A stretch of 43,120 nucleotides of DNA, from contig JAUUDF010000042.1 of assembly GCA_030826885.1 (NCBI GenBank), forward strand, positions 1 through 43,120, written 5' to 3'. Position numbers and translations under genes: made by a program. Of this stretch, positions 14,023-22,773 are shown in pieces (position 1 is the stretch's first letter; every line of letters begins with the position of its first letter). Under the pieces are notes generated by a model. It saw only the letters and a list, made by a program, of their open reading frames with translations, made no database searches and was not told where the DNA came from. This stretch comes from Sulfurovum sp. Lineage in GTDB: Bacteria > Campylobacterota > Campylobacteria > Campylobacterales > Sulfurovaceae.

Positions 14023-15732
14023 TTACGATGAACAACTCACATGCGAAACCCCCGCGATATCAAAGAGTTCGGCAGGTTTGCGTCGGTAGTACTTCTGCTC
14101 GATCTCTTTGGAGTGTTCGGCATAGGGATCGGTCATCACTTCCATCAGTTCATGAATGAGGCTATAGTCTCCCTTTTCTGCCGCTTTGTAGGCCGGTACG
14201 ACAATCCACTCTCTCAGTGTATATTTGGGGTTGGTCTGTTTCATCTGCTCTATGAGTGCTTCTCGGCTCTGGGGTGTGGAGATGTCAATCAGGTCTCTCC
14301 AGCGCTGGAGCCACTGTGTCCATTGATCAAGCAGCGGATCATCCTCACTCAGGGTGGTGTAGAAGCTCTTTTGCAGGGGCTCGACACTCTGGGGCAGTGA
14401 CGAGAGCTCACGGAAGAAGAGGGTATAGTCAACTCCCGTGCGTATCATCAGTGTGACAAGCTCATCGAAGAGGGCGGCATCGTAGTGGGGCAGTCCCAGT
14501 TTGGCTGCCCACATCTGCTCCTTTTTCTGCTGCATGAGCGTAGAAAAGCTGTTGGCGAGGCTTTCGAACTGAGTGAGAGCTTCGGGATCCTTATGGATCA
14601 GTGGGGCTACCGCCGTGCAAAAAGAGTGAAAATTGCGCAGGGCGGCCTGTGGCTGATTAAGGAATGAGAAGTGCTCTCCGCCACCTGTCCAGGGCTGATA
14701 GCGCGGGTCAAAGCGGTCGATGAAGCCAAAGGGCCCATAGTCGAGTGTGAAACCGCCTGCGGCGCAGTTGTCGCTGTTGAAGTTGCCCTGGCAGTAGCCC
14801 ACGCGTATCCACTCCGCCACCAGGGTAGAGAGCCTGTGGGCAAAGGCTTCGACAAGCGCAAGTATTTTTTTCCCAAATGGCAGGGGGCTGTCGATGGTGT
14901 CACTGTACTCCCTCTCTATAAGATAGCTGACGATCGCTTCGAGCTCTTCACGTGCACGGGGGTGCTCCTGCTTACGTGCGCGTCTGCCAAAGAGCTCTAT
15001 CTGTCCGACGCGTAAAAATGACGAGGCAACCCGTGTAGTGATCGCGGCAGGTTCTGAGATCATCACCTCCGGATCTCTTGAGCGTGACTCTTCTCTAAAC
15101 CATGGGCGCATCACACGTTCATTCTGTGAGACGTAGAGGGTGAGTGAACGTGAAGTCGGTATGCCCAGCGCGTGCATGTGCTCCTGTGCCAGAAATTCCC
15201 GGATACTCGAGCGCAACACTGCACGTCCGTCCGCACCGCGGCAGTAGGGGGTCTGCCCAGCGCCTTTGAGCTGTATCTCCCATCGCTTGCCGTTTATGAG
15301 CACTTCGAGGATCGATACCGCCCGTCCGTCACCGTAGCCGTTTCCCGTACCAAAAGGACACTGCTGGTAGTACTCCGTCCCGTAGATTGAGAGTGCATAC
15401 CCCGTTGCCCAGCCAATCGGACGCATCGGTGCAGGCACGTCGGAGAGATTGCCGCTGAAGATACGCATAAACGCCTCTGAGTATGCCAGCGCATCATCAA
15501 GCCCAAGCTCGGCAAAGAATGGCTTGCTGTGGGCGACATACTCCGGATCAGGCAGCGGGGTGGGCTTGACGGGGACATAGTGTCCGGAGCGTACCTCTCT
15601 GGGAGCATGGTCGATGCCATCCTCTCGTGCATCTGGGTTCGGCGTGAGTGTATCCATCAGCGAATAGTCTGCTTTGGCCGCCAGTGCTTCAAGGGTGTCT
15701 ATCGTTTGCATGTCGGTTCTTTTGTTCATCAT
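14023..15732 (-). CDS. selO: Protein adenylyltransferase SelO
   Basis: SelO is a pseudokinase-fold enzyme that transfers AMP from ATP to protein hydroxyls, linked to redox stress. The protein is 569 residues, longer than the roughly 480 of E. coli. Visible motifs are [17 protein letters not shown] and [20 protein letters not shown] (nucleotide site), [40 protein letters not shown] (active-site Asn and Asp) and FIDRFDPRY. The protein ends CSS, with Cys third from the end, the position held by selenocysteine in animal SelO and by a regulatory Cys in E. coli. AAGGATGT precedes a double ATG. It is convergent with the CMD-like gene. Confidence 0.93.
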   Translation of the reverse strand: MMNKRTDMQTIDTLEALAAKADYSLMDTLTPNPDAREDGIDHAPREVRSGHYVPVKPTPLPDPEYVAHSKPFFAELGLDDALAYSEAFMRIFSGNLSDVPAPMRPIGWATGYALSIYGTEYYQQCPFGTGNGYGDGRAVSILEVLINGKRWEIQLKGAGQTPYCRGADGRAVLRSSIREFLAQEHMHALGIPTSRSLTLYVSQNERVMRPWFREESRSRDPEVMISEPAAITTRVASSFLRVGQIELFGRRARKQEHPRAREELEAIVSYLIEREYSDTIDSPLPFGKKILALVEAFAHRLSTLVAEWIRVGYCQGNFNSDNCAAGGFTLDYGPFGFIDRFDPRYQPWTGGGEHFSFLNQPQAALRNFHSFCTAVAPLIHKDPEALTQFESLANSFSTLMQQKKEQMWAAKLGLPHYDAALFDELVTLMIRTGVDYTLFFRELSSLPQSVEPLQKSFYTTLSEDDPLLDQWTQWLQRWRDLIDISTPQSREALIEQMKQTNPKYTLREWIVVPAYKAAEKGDYSLIHELMEVMTDPYAEHSKEIEQKYYRRKPAELFDIAGVSHVSCSS

Positions 15733-15927
15733 ACATCCTTCTTGGTTGTCTCAATGTAGCGTGTAAAGCTTAATGACGTATAAAAAACAGAGTTCACCGG
15801 CTCTTTTTAGCATTATACATACACTTATGGTACTATTATGAAATAGATGTGTCAAAACGGTTGTTCTGTTTTGAAATACCGATATCTGAAAGCGTTTAGA
15901 CGAGGAGAACATGAGGTGGATACACCG

Positions 15928-16344
15928 ATGCTGAAAATATCTAACACTGTTACGCTCGATGAGAATGAAGTAGAGATTGCTGCCATTCGTGCGCAGGGAT
16001 CAGGCGGGCAGAAGGTTAACAAAGTCTCTGCGGCGATCCACCTGCGTTTTGACATTACCGCATCCTCACTGCCGGCGTACTACAAAGAAAAGCTGCTTTC
16101 TCTAAAAGACAAACGCATTACCAAAGAGGGTATTATTGTCATCAAGTCACAGCAGCACCGAAAACGGGAGCTAAACCGGAAAGAGGTGTTTGAACGTCTG
16201 GTGAAGCTCATTGGGAGTGTGGCGGTGACACAGAAAAAACGGTTGCCGACCAAGCCGACAAAAGGAGCCGTCAAACGGCGACTGCATTCAAAGAAGAAGC
16301 ATGCAGCCAAAAAACAGCTGCGTAAGAAAGTGGAGCGTGAGTAA
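15928..16344 (+). CDS. arfB: Alternative ribosome-rescue factor (peptidyl-tRNA hydrolase)
   Basis: ArfB (YaeJ/ICT1 type) releases peptides from ribosomes stalled on mRNA without a stop codon. The protein is 138 residues from the ATG at 15928, which has GAGGTGG 8 bp upstream; a longer frame from 15847 lacks a ribosome site. The catalytic GGQ lies in AQGSGGQKVNKV (about residues 22-33), and the C-terminal tail is strongly basic (RRLHSKKKHAAKKQLRKK), as needed to enter the mRNA channel. There is no codon-recognition domain, which separates it from RF1/RF2. The next gene starts 1 bp after its stop. Confidence 0.9.
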   Translation: MLKISNTVTLDENEVEIAAIRAQGSGGQKVNKVSAAIHLRFDITASSLPAYYKEKLLSLKDKRITKEGIIVIKSQQHRKRELNRKEVFERLVKLIGSVAVTQKKRLPTKPTKGAVKRRLHSKKKHAAKKQLRKKVERE

Positions 16345-16345
16345 A

Positions 16346-16660
16346 ATGCATACATCACCACATTTTTCTTCAAAACTGGCACTGCTTCTTAGGTTCTGGA
16401 ACGATATCCGCCTGCTGTTTGGACTCATACGCGACTACATCAGGGGTATCTACCGTGATGTCCCATGGCTGAGCATCGTGGCAGTTGGTGTAATGCTGCT
16501 TTATATGATCTCGCCACTTGATCTGTTGACCGATGTCATTCCCATAGCGGGATGGCTGGACGATGTGGCGGTGATTGTGCTTTGCCTAAAACTGATACGA
16601 CCCGATCTGGAAAAGTACCGTGCATACAGGCAAAGGAGAGATGCCGATGGCACGCATTGA
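16346..16660 (+). CDS. YkvA-like (DUF1232) membrane protein
   Basis: The protein is 104 residues from the ATG at 16346, directly after the arfB stop. It has a hydrophobic segment VPWLSIVAVGVMLLYMISP followed by LDLLTDVIPIAGWLDDVAV, the DUF1232 signature. Function is unknown in all relatives. A longer frame start at 16301 would overlap arfB. The 3' end overlaps the methyltransferase start by 14 bp, so arfB, this gene and the methyltransferase probably form one transcript. Confidence 0.85.
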   Translation: MHTSPHFSSKLALLLRFWNDIRLLFGLIRDYIRGIYRDVPWLSIVAVGVMLLYMISPLDLLTDVIPIAGWLDDVAVIVLCLKLIRPDLEKYRAYRQRRDADGTH

Positions 16661-17222
16661 TCAGAAGCAGTTCTACAGAGACAATATTGAAAAGTACGGG
16701 GTCTCTGCCGAGGGGGCAGGGTGGGATTCTGCACAGACACAGCGGCGCCGCTTTTCTGCCATTGCCTCCTGTCTGGGTAACATGGGAAATGACGTACTTG
16801 TCGATGCGGGGTGCGGATTTGGAGATTTTTACGTCTACCTGGAAGAGAAACAGACCCTGCCTAAGACCTACATTGGGCTGGATCTGTGTGCACCGATGGT
16901 CAAAGAGGCGCAGCAGCGTACCGGTTGCAACATCGTAGAGTGTGATATTCTTCGTCATACACTGCCAGAAGCGGACTGGTATGTTTCCAGCGGGTCGATG
17001 AATCTCTTGAGCCGCGTGGAGACGCAGCTGTTCATTCAGCGCTGTTTTGCTAAAAGCCGAAAAGGATTTGTTTTCAATCTGCTCGAGGGCAGGGATAGGG
17101 AAGGTGTATTCAGTTACTGGCAGCCACATGAGATCATCAGGCTCTGTAGACCTTTGGAAGCGAAAATAGAAATTAAAGAGGGATATTTGCAGAGAGATTT
17201 TACCGTAGTGTTAAAAGGTTGA
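16647..17222 (+). CDS. Class I SAM-dependent methyltransferase
   Basis: The protein is 191 residues from the ATG at 16647, with AAGGAG 8 bp upstream; another ATG 6 bp earlier is too close to that site. Motif I reads VLVDAGCGFGDFYVYL (about residues 51-66), which binds SAM. YIGLDLCAPMV is the acidic loop after beta-2 and VECDILRHTLP the motif II region. YVSSGSMNLLSR follows. Substrate unknown; it is a small-molecule-type methyltransferase with no extra domain. It overlaps the YkvA-like gene by 14 bp. Confidence 0.88.
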   Translation: MARIDQKQFYRDNIEKYGVSAEGAGWDSAQTQRRRFSAIASCLGNMGNDVLVDAGCGFGDFYVYLEEKQTLPKTYIGLDLCAPMVKEAQQRTGCNIVECDILRHTLPEADWYVSSGSMNLLSRVETQLFIQRCFAKSRKGFVFNLLEGRDREGVFSYWQPHEIIRLCRPLEAKIEIKEGYLQRDFTVVLKG

Positions 17223-17321
17223 GCCAAATTTATATTTCGTGATTTGGGGTTAATACCCGGCTCTTACAGAAAATAGGCTAAAATACACCCTGTAAATTTA
17301 ATACTGTAAAGGAACCTTTCC

Positions 17322-17666
17322 ATGGAAAACATTCCAAATTGTCCAAAATGCGGCAGCGAATACACTTATGAAGACGGCAATCTCTACATCTGTCCAGAGT
17401 GTGGGTATGAGTGGAGCAAAGATGCGGCAGCCGAAGAAGAGAACGGACTGGTTGTCAAAGATGCCAACGGCAACATTCTCGCTGACGGCGATACTGTAAC
17501 GGTTATCAAAGACCTTAAGGTCAAAGGGAGCAGCGGCGGCATCAAAGTGGGAACAAAGATCAAAGGTATACGCCTTGTAGAAGGCAACGACGGCCACAAC
17601 ATCGACTGTAAAGTTCCCGGTGTGGGTGCCATTAAACTCAAGCAGGAATTTGTAAAGAAAGCATAA
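17322..17666 (+). CDS. yjdM: YjdM (PhnA-type) zinc-ribbon protein
   Basis: The protein is 114 residues. The N-terminal zinc ribbon has CPKC at residues 8-11 and CPECGYEW near residue 25. The C-terminal small beta domain reads [26 protein letters not shown] in the family; here the key parts VKDANGN and [14 protein letters not shown] are exact. The old name 'alkylphosphonate utilisation operon protein PhnA' is misleading, since the family is widespread and not phosphonate-specific. AAAGGAACC precedes the ATG. It is convergent with the next gene. Confidence 0.92.
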   Translation: MENIPNCPKCGSEYTYEDGNLYICPECGYEWSKDAAAEEENGLVVKDANGNILADGDTVTVIKDLKVKGSSGGIKVGTKIKGIRLVEGNDGHNIDCKVPGVGAIKLKQEFVKKA

Positions 17667-17672
17667 AGGGTT

Positions 17673-18269
17673 TTATGCTTCATTCTCCTGCTGCGTGTAC
17701 TTCGCACGCAGTTCTGCGAGCTTCTCGTGGTAATGCTCCGCATCACCATAGGGGAGGTACTTCTCGAAATGATCCTCCCCATACGCAACTCTTTTCGCAT
17801 GTTTGATAGGACAGAAGTAAAGCTCCGTCGTACGTGCCACAGAACCTGAGTAAAACATGAGTCCGTTGAAGTAGGAACAGTAGACACAGTTGAGCTTTTC
17901 AAAAAAGTTCAGATAGCCGAGGTATTGGCGGTCGAATACAATGTAGTCGCTTCGCTTGTCGAACTTGAGCTTGAAAACAGATGCGACGGTACGTGTATAG
18001 ACAAAAAGTGTCACATCGAGGAAGAGTGCGGGAAAGACCATGCCGTAAATGATCGGGGCGGTGAGAAACTGTATGAGGGGTACCTCTTTGAGCCATTGCC
18101 AGCTGCTTTTCATATAGGCATGCTGTTTGGCAATGACATCCTTTTCGAAAACAACCTTGCCGTGTTGTATGTCATAGTCTATTTTGGCCTCTTCTTTGGC
18201 GATTTCATCTCTGAGTGCGTGTTTCATTGTTTCTATAGTGTCTATCAATTCCCGTATTTTACGGCTCAC
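17673..18269 (-). CDS. Conserved membrane-associated protein of unknown function
   Basis: The protein is 198 residues from a GTG at 18269 with AAGGA upstream. The N-terminus is a charged helix (about 1-45). One or two hydrophobic segments follow (VPLIQFLTAPIIYGMVFPAL, then FLDVTLFVYTR), so it is probably an inner-membrane protein. The second half has four Cys in pairs or singles (LNCVYCSYFNG and LYFCPIKHAKR), which could bind metal. I recall similar unknown proteins in other proteobacteria but cannot name a function. It is convergent with yjdM (6 bp apart) and divergent from the ABC exporter. Confidence 0.7.
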   Translation of the reverse strand: MSRKIRELIDTIETMKHALRDEIAKEEAKIDYDIQHGKVVFEKDVIAKQHAYMKSSWQWLKEVPLIQFLTAPIIYGMVFPALFLDVTLFVYTRTVASVFKLKFDKRSDYIVFDRQYLGYLNFFEKLNCVYCSYFNGLMFYSGSVARTTELYFCPIKHAKRVAYGEDHFEKYLPYGDAEHYHEKLAELRAKYTQQENEA

Positions 18270-18353
18270 GAAGCATCCTTTTGATATGAAGATAGGATAT
18301 TATAACACGTTAATATGCTATTATACGATGCAACAAAAGCAAAAGGGCTACAT

Positions 18354-20117
18354 ATGCAGCAGCGATGCAGTATCAAGGGAATCATCAATCAGCTTCTCAC
18401 ATATAAAAAAGAGTTGATATTTGGAAATATTATTGCTATTCTCTCGACACTGCTGGTAGTGGTCATTCCGCTTTTTATTCCCATTATTGTTGACGAACTG
18501 CTGCTGGGAAAAGACCATGGATTCATCCGCTGGATCTCTGTGCACATCTGGCAGACTGATACCAAAGGGTATGTGCTCGGTATTTTGCTTTTAATCCTGC
18601 TGCTTCGTCTTCTAAGTACCGTACTGTCGATACTGCAGACTAAAATATTTGTTTCCATATCAAAAAATATTACATTTAGAATGCGTGTTGCCCTGCTTGA
18701 ACACCTCAAAACGGTTTCCCTCAAGGCGTATGAGACGATGAAAGTCGGTGCGGTGACGTCAAAACTGGTCACTGACGTGGAGACCATAGACGGGTTTGTC
18801 AGCACCACCATCTCCAAACTGATCGTCTCTTCGCTGATCCTTGTATTTTCTTCAATTGTACTGCTGTGGATACACTGGCAGCTGGCACTTTTTATTTTGC
18901 TGACAAATCCAATTGTGGTGCTTTTTACCGTCAAGCTCTCCCGTAACATCGGCAAGCTGAAAAAGGAGGAGAACAGGGCGGTTGAGCTGTTTCAGTCGAG
19001 TCTGAGCGAGACACTCGAACTCTTTCACCAGATCAAAGCCGCGAACAAAGAGACGCACTTTTTCAGTGAAAGTGAGGCAAAGGCACAAAGTCTCAGAGAA
19101 CATGCGGTCAACTACGGATACAAGAGCGATGCTGCCATGAAACTCTCCTATCTGGTTTTTCTCTCAGGGTATGAGATATTCCGTGGGGTAAGCATCCTTG
19201 CCGTTGCCTACAGCAACCTGAGCGTGGGGCTGATGCTGGCGATCTTCTCCTACCTGTGGGTGATGGTCTCTCCGACTCAGGACATCATCAATTTTCAGTA
19301 TGTACTTGCGACTGCAAAGGCGGCATGCAAGCGGATCAATACGATATTTGATATGGAAAAAGAGCCTTTGGTGAGTGACCCTGTCGATCCCTTCGCGCAA
19401 AAGCAGTCTGTCGATATCGAAGTGAAAGATCTCTTCTTTGCATATAGAAAAGAAGAATATATATTAGAAAATATTAACATGCATATTCCTTCAGGCTCCA
19501 AAGTGGCTATTGTCGGTGCGAGCGGGAGCGGAAAGACGACACTCTCAAATATTCTGGTCGGATTCTACCCTGTCGATAAAGGAGAGATATACTACAATGG
19601 CATACCCAACACCAAAATAGCACTCTCCTCGATACGGGAAAATATTTACCTTATATTGCAACATCCTAAACTCTTTAATGATACAATGCGTTTTAATCTT
19701 ACCCTTGGCAACACCTACAGCGATGCGGAAATAGAAAATGCTATTGCAATTGCACAGCTTGGTGATGTCATTGCAAGATTGGAACATGGCCTTGAGACTG
19801 TCGTCGGAAAGGACGGTATCAAGCTAAGCGGCGGTCAGCGGCAGCGTGTGGCGATTGCCCGAATGGTGCTTGCCCGCCCCAAAGCGGTGATCTTCGACGA
19901 GTCGACCTCGGCGCTCGATGTGCATACCGAGGCGAAACTTTTTGAAGCGCTGCACGCGTTTTTGGAAGAGAGAACTGTGATCACCATCGCACACCGCCTC
20001 AGCACCATCAAGAGTGCCGAGTACATTTTCGTACTCGAAGAGGGCAGGCTGGTAGACAGCGGTACGCCCGAGGCACTGCTTGCCAAGGATGAGAGTTACT
20101 TTTCGCAAATGCTGTAG
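18354..20117 (+). CDS. ABC exporter (fused membrane and ATPase domains)
   Basis: The protein is 587 residues from the ATG at 18354, which has AAAGGG upstream. The first part, about residues 20-310, is a six-helix type IV (MsbA-like) exporter domain. The ATPase follows: Walker A GASGSGKTT near residue 383, a Q-loop at YLILQHPKLF, the signature LSGGQRQRVAIARMVLARP and Walker B AVIFDESTSALD. FDES replaces the more usual DEAT/DEPT but keeps the catalytic Glu. H-loop: ITIAHRLST. Substrate unknown; lipids, peptides or drugs are the usual range. uppP follows 47 bp on in the same direction, so a cell-envelope role is possible. Confidence 0.92.
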   Translation: MQQRCSIKGIINQLLTYKKELIFGNIIAILSTLLVVVIPLFIPIIVDELLLGKDHGFIRWISVHIWQTDTKGYVLGILLLILLLRLLSTVLSILQTKIFVSISKNITFRMRVALLEHLKTVSLKAYETMKVGAVTSKLVTDVETIDGFVSTTISKLIVSSLILVFSSIVLLWIHWQLALFILLTNPIVVLFTVKLSRNIGKLKKEENRAVELFQSSLSETLELFHQIKAANKETHFFSESEAKAQSLREHAVNYGYKSDAAMKLSYLVFLSGYEIFRGVSILAVAYSNLSVGLMLAIFSYLWVMVSPTQDIINFQYVLATAKAACKRINTIFDMEKEPLVSDPVDPFAQKQSVDIEVKDLFFAYRKEEYILENINMHIPSGSKVAIVGASGSGKTTLSNILVGFYPVDKGEIYYNGIPNTKIALSSIRENIYLILQHPKLFNDTMRFNLTLGNTYSDAEIENAIAIAQLGDVIARLEHGLETVVGKDGIKLSGGQRQRVAIARMVLARPKAVIFDESTSALDVHTEAKLFEALHAFLEERTVITIAHRLSTIKSAEYIFVLEEGRLVDSGTPEALLAKDESYFSQML

Positions 20118-20164
20118 GGTGTTGTTCTGTGACGACACTGTAAACAGAGAAACAAGGAAACAGA

Positions 20165-20929
20165 TTGGAAATTTTTCAGGCGGTGATCATCGGGATCATC
20201 GAAGGGTTTACGGAATTCTTGCCCATCTCCTCTACGGGGCACATGATTGTCGCATCGAAGTTTCTCGGCGTGGCGGAGACCGATCTGACAAAAGCCTATG
20301 AGGTCATCATTCAGTTCGCTGCCATTATGGCGGTGATGCTCATCTACCGTGAAAAGATCACTTTCAAAAAGATCGATTTGTGGATGAAACTCCTTTTTGC
20401 CTTCCTTCCTCTGGGTATTGTCGGATTTATTTTCAAAGATACCATCAAAGCGCTTTTCAGTGTCGAAGTCGTTGCGACCATGTTCATTGTGGGCGGTATT
20501 GTTTTTTTGCTTGTGGAGTATTTTTACAAAGAGCAGCCGTATCATACCGGCAGTGTCGAGAAGGTGACATGGAAACAGGCCTGGTGGGTGGGATTTGCCC
20601 AGATATTCTCTCTCATCCCCGGTACCAGCCGTGCGGGTGCCACCATCATTGGCGGACTGCTTTCGGGACTGGACAGAAAAACCTCTGCGGAGTTTAGCTT
20701 TCTGCTGGCCATCCCTGTCATGGGTGCGGTCAGCGGGTATGACCTGCTCAAACACTACCATGAGTTTGCCCATGCGAACTGGGGTGCTTTTGCCATCGGG
20801 TTCGTGGTGGCATTTGTAGTGGCATATGTGACCATCAAGCTCTTTTTGGCCTTCCTGCAGCGTTTTACGTTTGTGCCTTTCGGGATATACCGGATTCTAT
20901 TTGGTATTGTCCTGCTAATGCTGCTGTAG
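20165..20929 (+). CDS. uppP: Undecaprenyl-diphosphatase
   Basis: UppP (BacA) is an integral membrane enzyme that dephosphorylates undecaprenyl diphosphate to recycle the carrier for peptidoglycan synthesis. The protein is 254 residues with about eight membrane segments. Motif 1 is EGFTEFLPISSTGHMI (about 14-29) and motif 2 is PGTSRAGATIIGGLLSG (about 155-171), with the catalytic Glu, His and Arg. The start is a TTG at 20165, with AAGGAAACAG upstream. It lies behind the ABC exporter in the same direction. Confidence 0.94.
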   Translation: MEIFQAVIIGIIEGFTEFLPISSTGHMIVASKFLGVAETDLTKAYEVIIQFAAIMAVMLIYREKITFKKIDLWMKLLFAFLPLGIVGFIFKDTIKALFSVEVVATMFIVGGIVFLLVEYFYKEQPYHTGSVEKVTWKQAWWVGFAQIFSLIPGTSRAGATIIGGLLSGLDRKTSAEFSFLLAIPVMGAVSGYDLLKHYHEFAHANWGAFAIGFVVAFVVAYVTIKLFLAFLQRFTFVPFGIYRILFGIVLLMLL

Positions 20930-21061
20930 CAAATAGTGTTGAATTTATAGAGTCTCTTCCGGGAGGCTTCGTTAAGTTCAAAATCTGTTTTTGGACAACC
21001 AATTTATGCAGACTCAAGAGAACACAACGGTGTTCGGACATGTCGTATGCAAAGGAAGTGT

Positions 21062-22447
21062 ATGAAATTCAGTGAATTCAATTTTCACCGTGATCTCGCC
21101 AAAGGGGTGAAGATTGCAGGATTTAGGGAACCAAGTCCCATTCAGGAGATGACCATCCCCGTTATCAACGAGGGAAAAGATCTGGTGGCACAGGCGCACA
21201 CGGGTACAGGAAAGACAGCGGCATTCGGGTTGCCGATGATGGACAAGATAGCCAAAGGCGAAATTGAAAGGGCACTGGTCATTACCCCGACACGGGAACT
21301 CGCCACACAGGTGAGTGACGAGCTCTATCACCTTGGACGTTTTGCGGGCATTCGTACACTGACGGTCTATGGCGGTGTAGGGTATGGACGGCAGATCGCG
21401 CTTATTCACAAAGGTGTGCAGATCGTCGTGGCGACACCGGGCAGACTCAAAGACCTCTACAAAAAAGGAAAGATAGACGCGTTCAATCCGGAGATCGTTG
21501 TACTTGATGAAGCCGATGAGATGCTTGATATGGGATTTTTGGATGATATCAAGGAGATCTTCGATTACATTCCGCAAAACCGCCAAACACTACTTTTTTC
21601 CGCTACTATGCCCGAACCCATCAAGGAGCTTGCCAATCATATACTCTATCAGCCGGAGTTTATTTCGGTCGTGGGTGAAGATGAAGAGACCACCAACAAT
21701 GTCATTGAACAGCGCTACTATGTTATCAACGAAAGCCAGCGTGACGAGGCGATCGTGAAGCTGCTTGAAACGGAAAACATAGATAAGAGTATTATCTTCT
21801 GCCGGATGAAGCGCGAGGTGGACAGACTGACCGAACACCTTCAGGCACTGGGCTTCAATGCTGCGGGACTGCACGGTGATCTGGAACAGCAGGATCGTGA
21901 AACGATCATCAAGGCGTACAGAAGAGGGCAGACAAAAATTATGGTGGCGACCGATGTCGCCGCACGGGGGCTGGATGTGAAGAATGTCACTCATGTCTTC
22001 AACTACCACATTCCGTTCGATCCCCAGAGTTACGTACACCGTATCGGCCGTACCGGGCGTGCAGGCAAAAGCGGACAGGCGATTACGCTGGTGACAACTG
22101 AGGAGTTCAGGGAACTGCAGCGCATTCAGAAAGAGGTGGGTGCGGACATGCGACTGGCAACAATACAGGGCGGCAAGGGATTAGACGAAGCAGGCATCGA
22201 GTACATTGCAGACGGCATCAGGTCTCTGCCGGTACATACCCAGGCTCAGGAGGTATTGGATGCTCTGGATGAGATGGACAGATCAGTGTTGCTGGAAAAG
22301 CTCGTTTCGGCATTCATCGAACGCGAAGAACAGCAGGTAGGCAGCCAGATAGGATTTAACCAGCAGAAGGTGAATGCAATGCTTGCAGCGTATGAAAATG
22401 AGCAAAATGCTACACGAAATAACAATCGCAGAAAAAAGAGAAGATAA
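21062..22447 (+). CDS. DEAD-box ATP-dependent RNA helicase
   Basis: The protein is 461 residues, counting from the ATG at 21062, which has AAAGGAAG before it. Motifs in order: Q motif (FREPSPIQEMTIP), I (AHTGTGKT), Ia (PTRELA), Ib (TPGR), II (DEAD), III (SAT), IV (IIFCRMKRE), V (ATDVAARGLD) and VI (HRIGRTGRAG). The C-terminal extension of about 80 residues ends in a basic tail (NNNRRKKRR). It likely unwinds RNA structure in ribosome assembly or cold response. The leader region 20930-21061 is unusually long and contains a GAACAC-AACG-GTGTTC hairpin (near 21019-21034), as often found before cold-induced helicase genes. Confidence 0.92.
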   Translation: MKFSEFNFHRDLAKGVKIAGFREPSPIQEMTIPVINEGKDLVAQAHTGTGKTAAFGLPMMDKIAKGEIERALVITPTRELATQVSDELYHLGRFAGIRTLTVYGGVGYGRQIALIHKGVQIVVATPGRLKDLYKKGKIDAFNPEIVVLDEADEMLDMGFLDDIKEIFDYIPQNRQTLLFSATMPEPIKELANHILYQPEFISVVGEDEETTNNVIEQRYYVINESQRDEAIVKLLETENIDKSIIFCRMKREVDRLTEHLQALGFNAAGLHGDLEQQDRETIIKAYRRGQTKIMVATDVAARGLDVKNVTHVFNYHIPFDPQSYVHRIGRTGRAGKSGQAITLVTTEEFRELQRIQKEVGADMRLATIQGGKGLDEAGIEYIADGIRSLPVHTQAQEVLDALDEMDRSVLLEKLVSAFIEREEQQVGSQIGFNQQKVNAMLAAYENEQNATRNNNRRKKRR

Positions 22448-22516
22448 TACGCTCTTTTTAACTGCCCGCAAGCAAAACTGTTTTAAAATTTACTAACCAA
22501 ATTATAAGGTGAACAT

Positions 22517-22759
22517 ATGGAATATTCTCTCGTAGGCGAAGCCCTCAAGTTTATGCTTCTTGGTATGTTGATCGTATTTGTCTTCCTTGCCGTGCTGGTA
22601 CAGGTAATGAAGTGGCAGGCGATTCTCATCAACAAGTACTTTCCCGAGAAGGCACCGGAAGCACCGGCAGCTTCTTCTCCCCCTTCAGATACGACGGACG
22701 CGCACCATGTTGCAGCGATAACAGCGGCGATTGCAGAGTTCCGTAAACATAAATCATAA
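22517..22759 (+). CDS. oadG: Oxaloacetate decarboxylase gamma subunit
   Basis: The protein is 80 residues. A single N-terminal transmembrane helix (FMLLGMLIVFVFLAVLVQVM) is followed by a Pro/Ala-rich linker and a short tail with DAHHVAAITAAIAEFRK, the conserved OadG end, which binds Zn2+ and contacts the alpha subunit. AAGGTGAA precedes the ATG. It is the first gene of oadG-oadA-oadB, with 14 bp to oadA. Confidence 0.88.
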   Translation: MEYSLVGEALKFMLLGMLIVFVFLAVLVQVMKWQAILINKYFPEKAPEAPAASSPPSDTTDAHHVAAITAAIAEFRKHKS

Positions 22760-22773
22760 ATCAAGGTTTGAAT

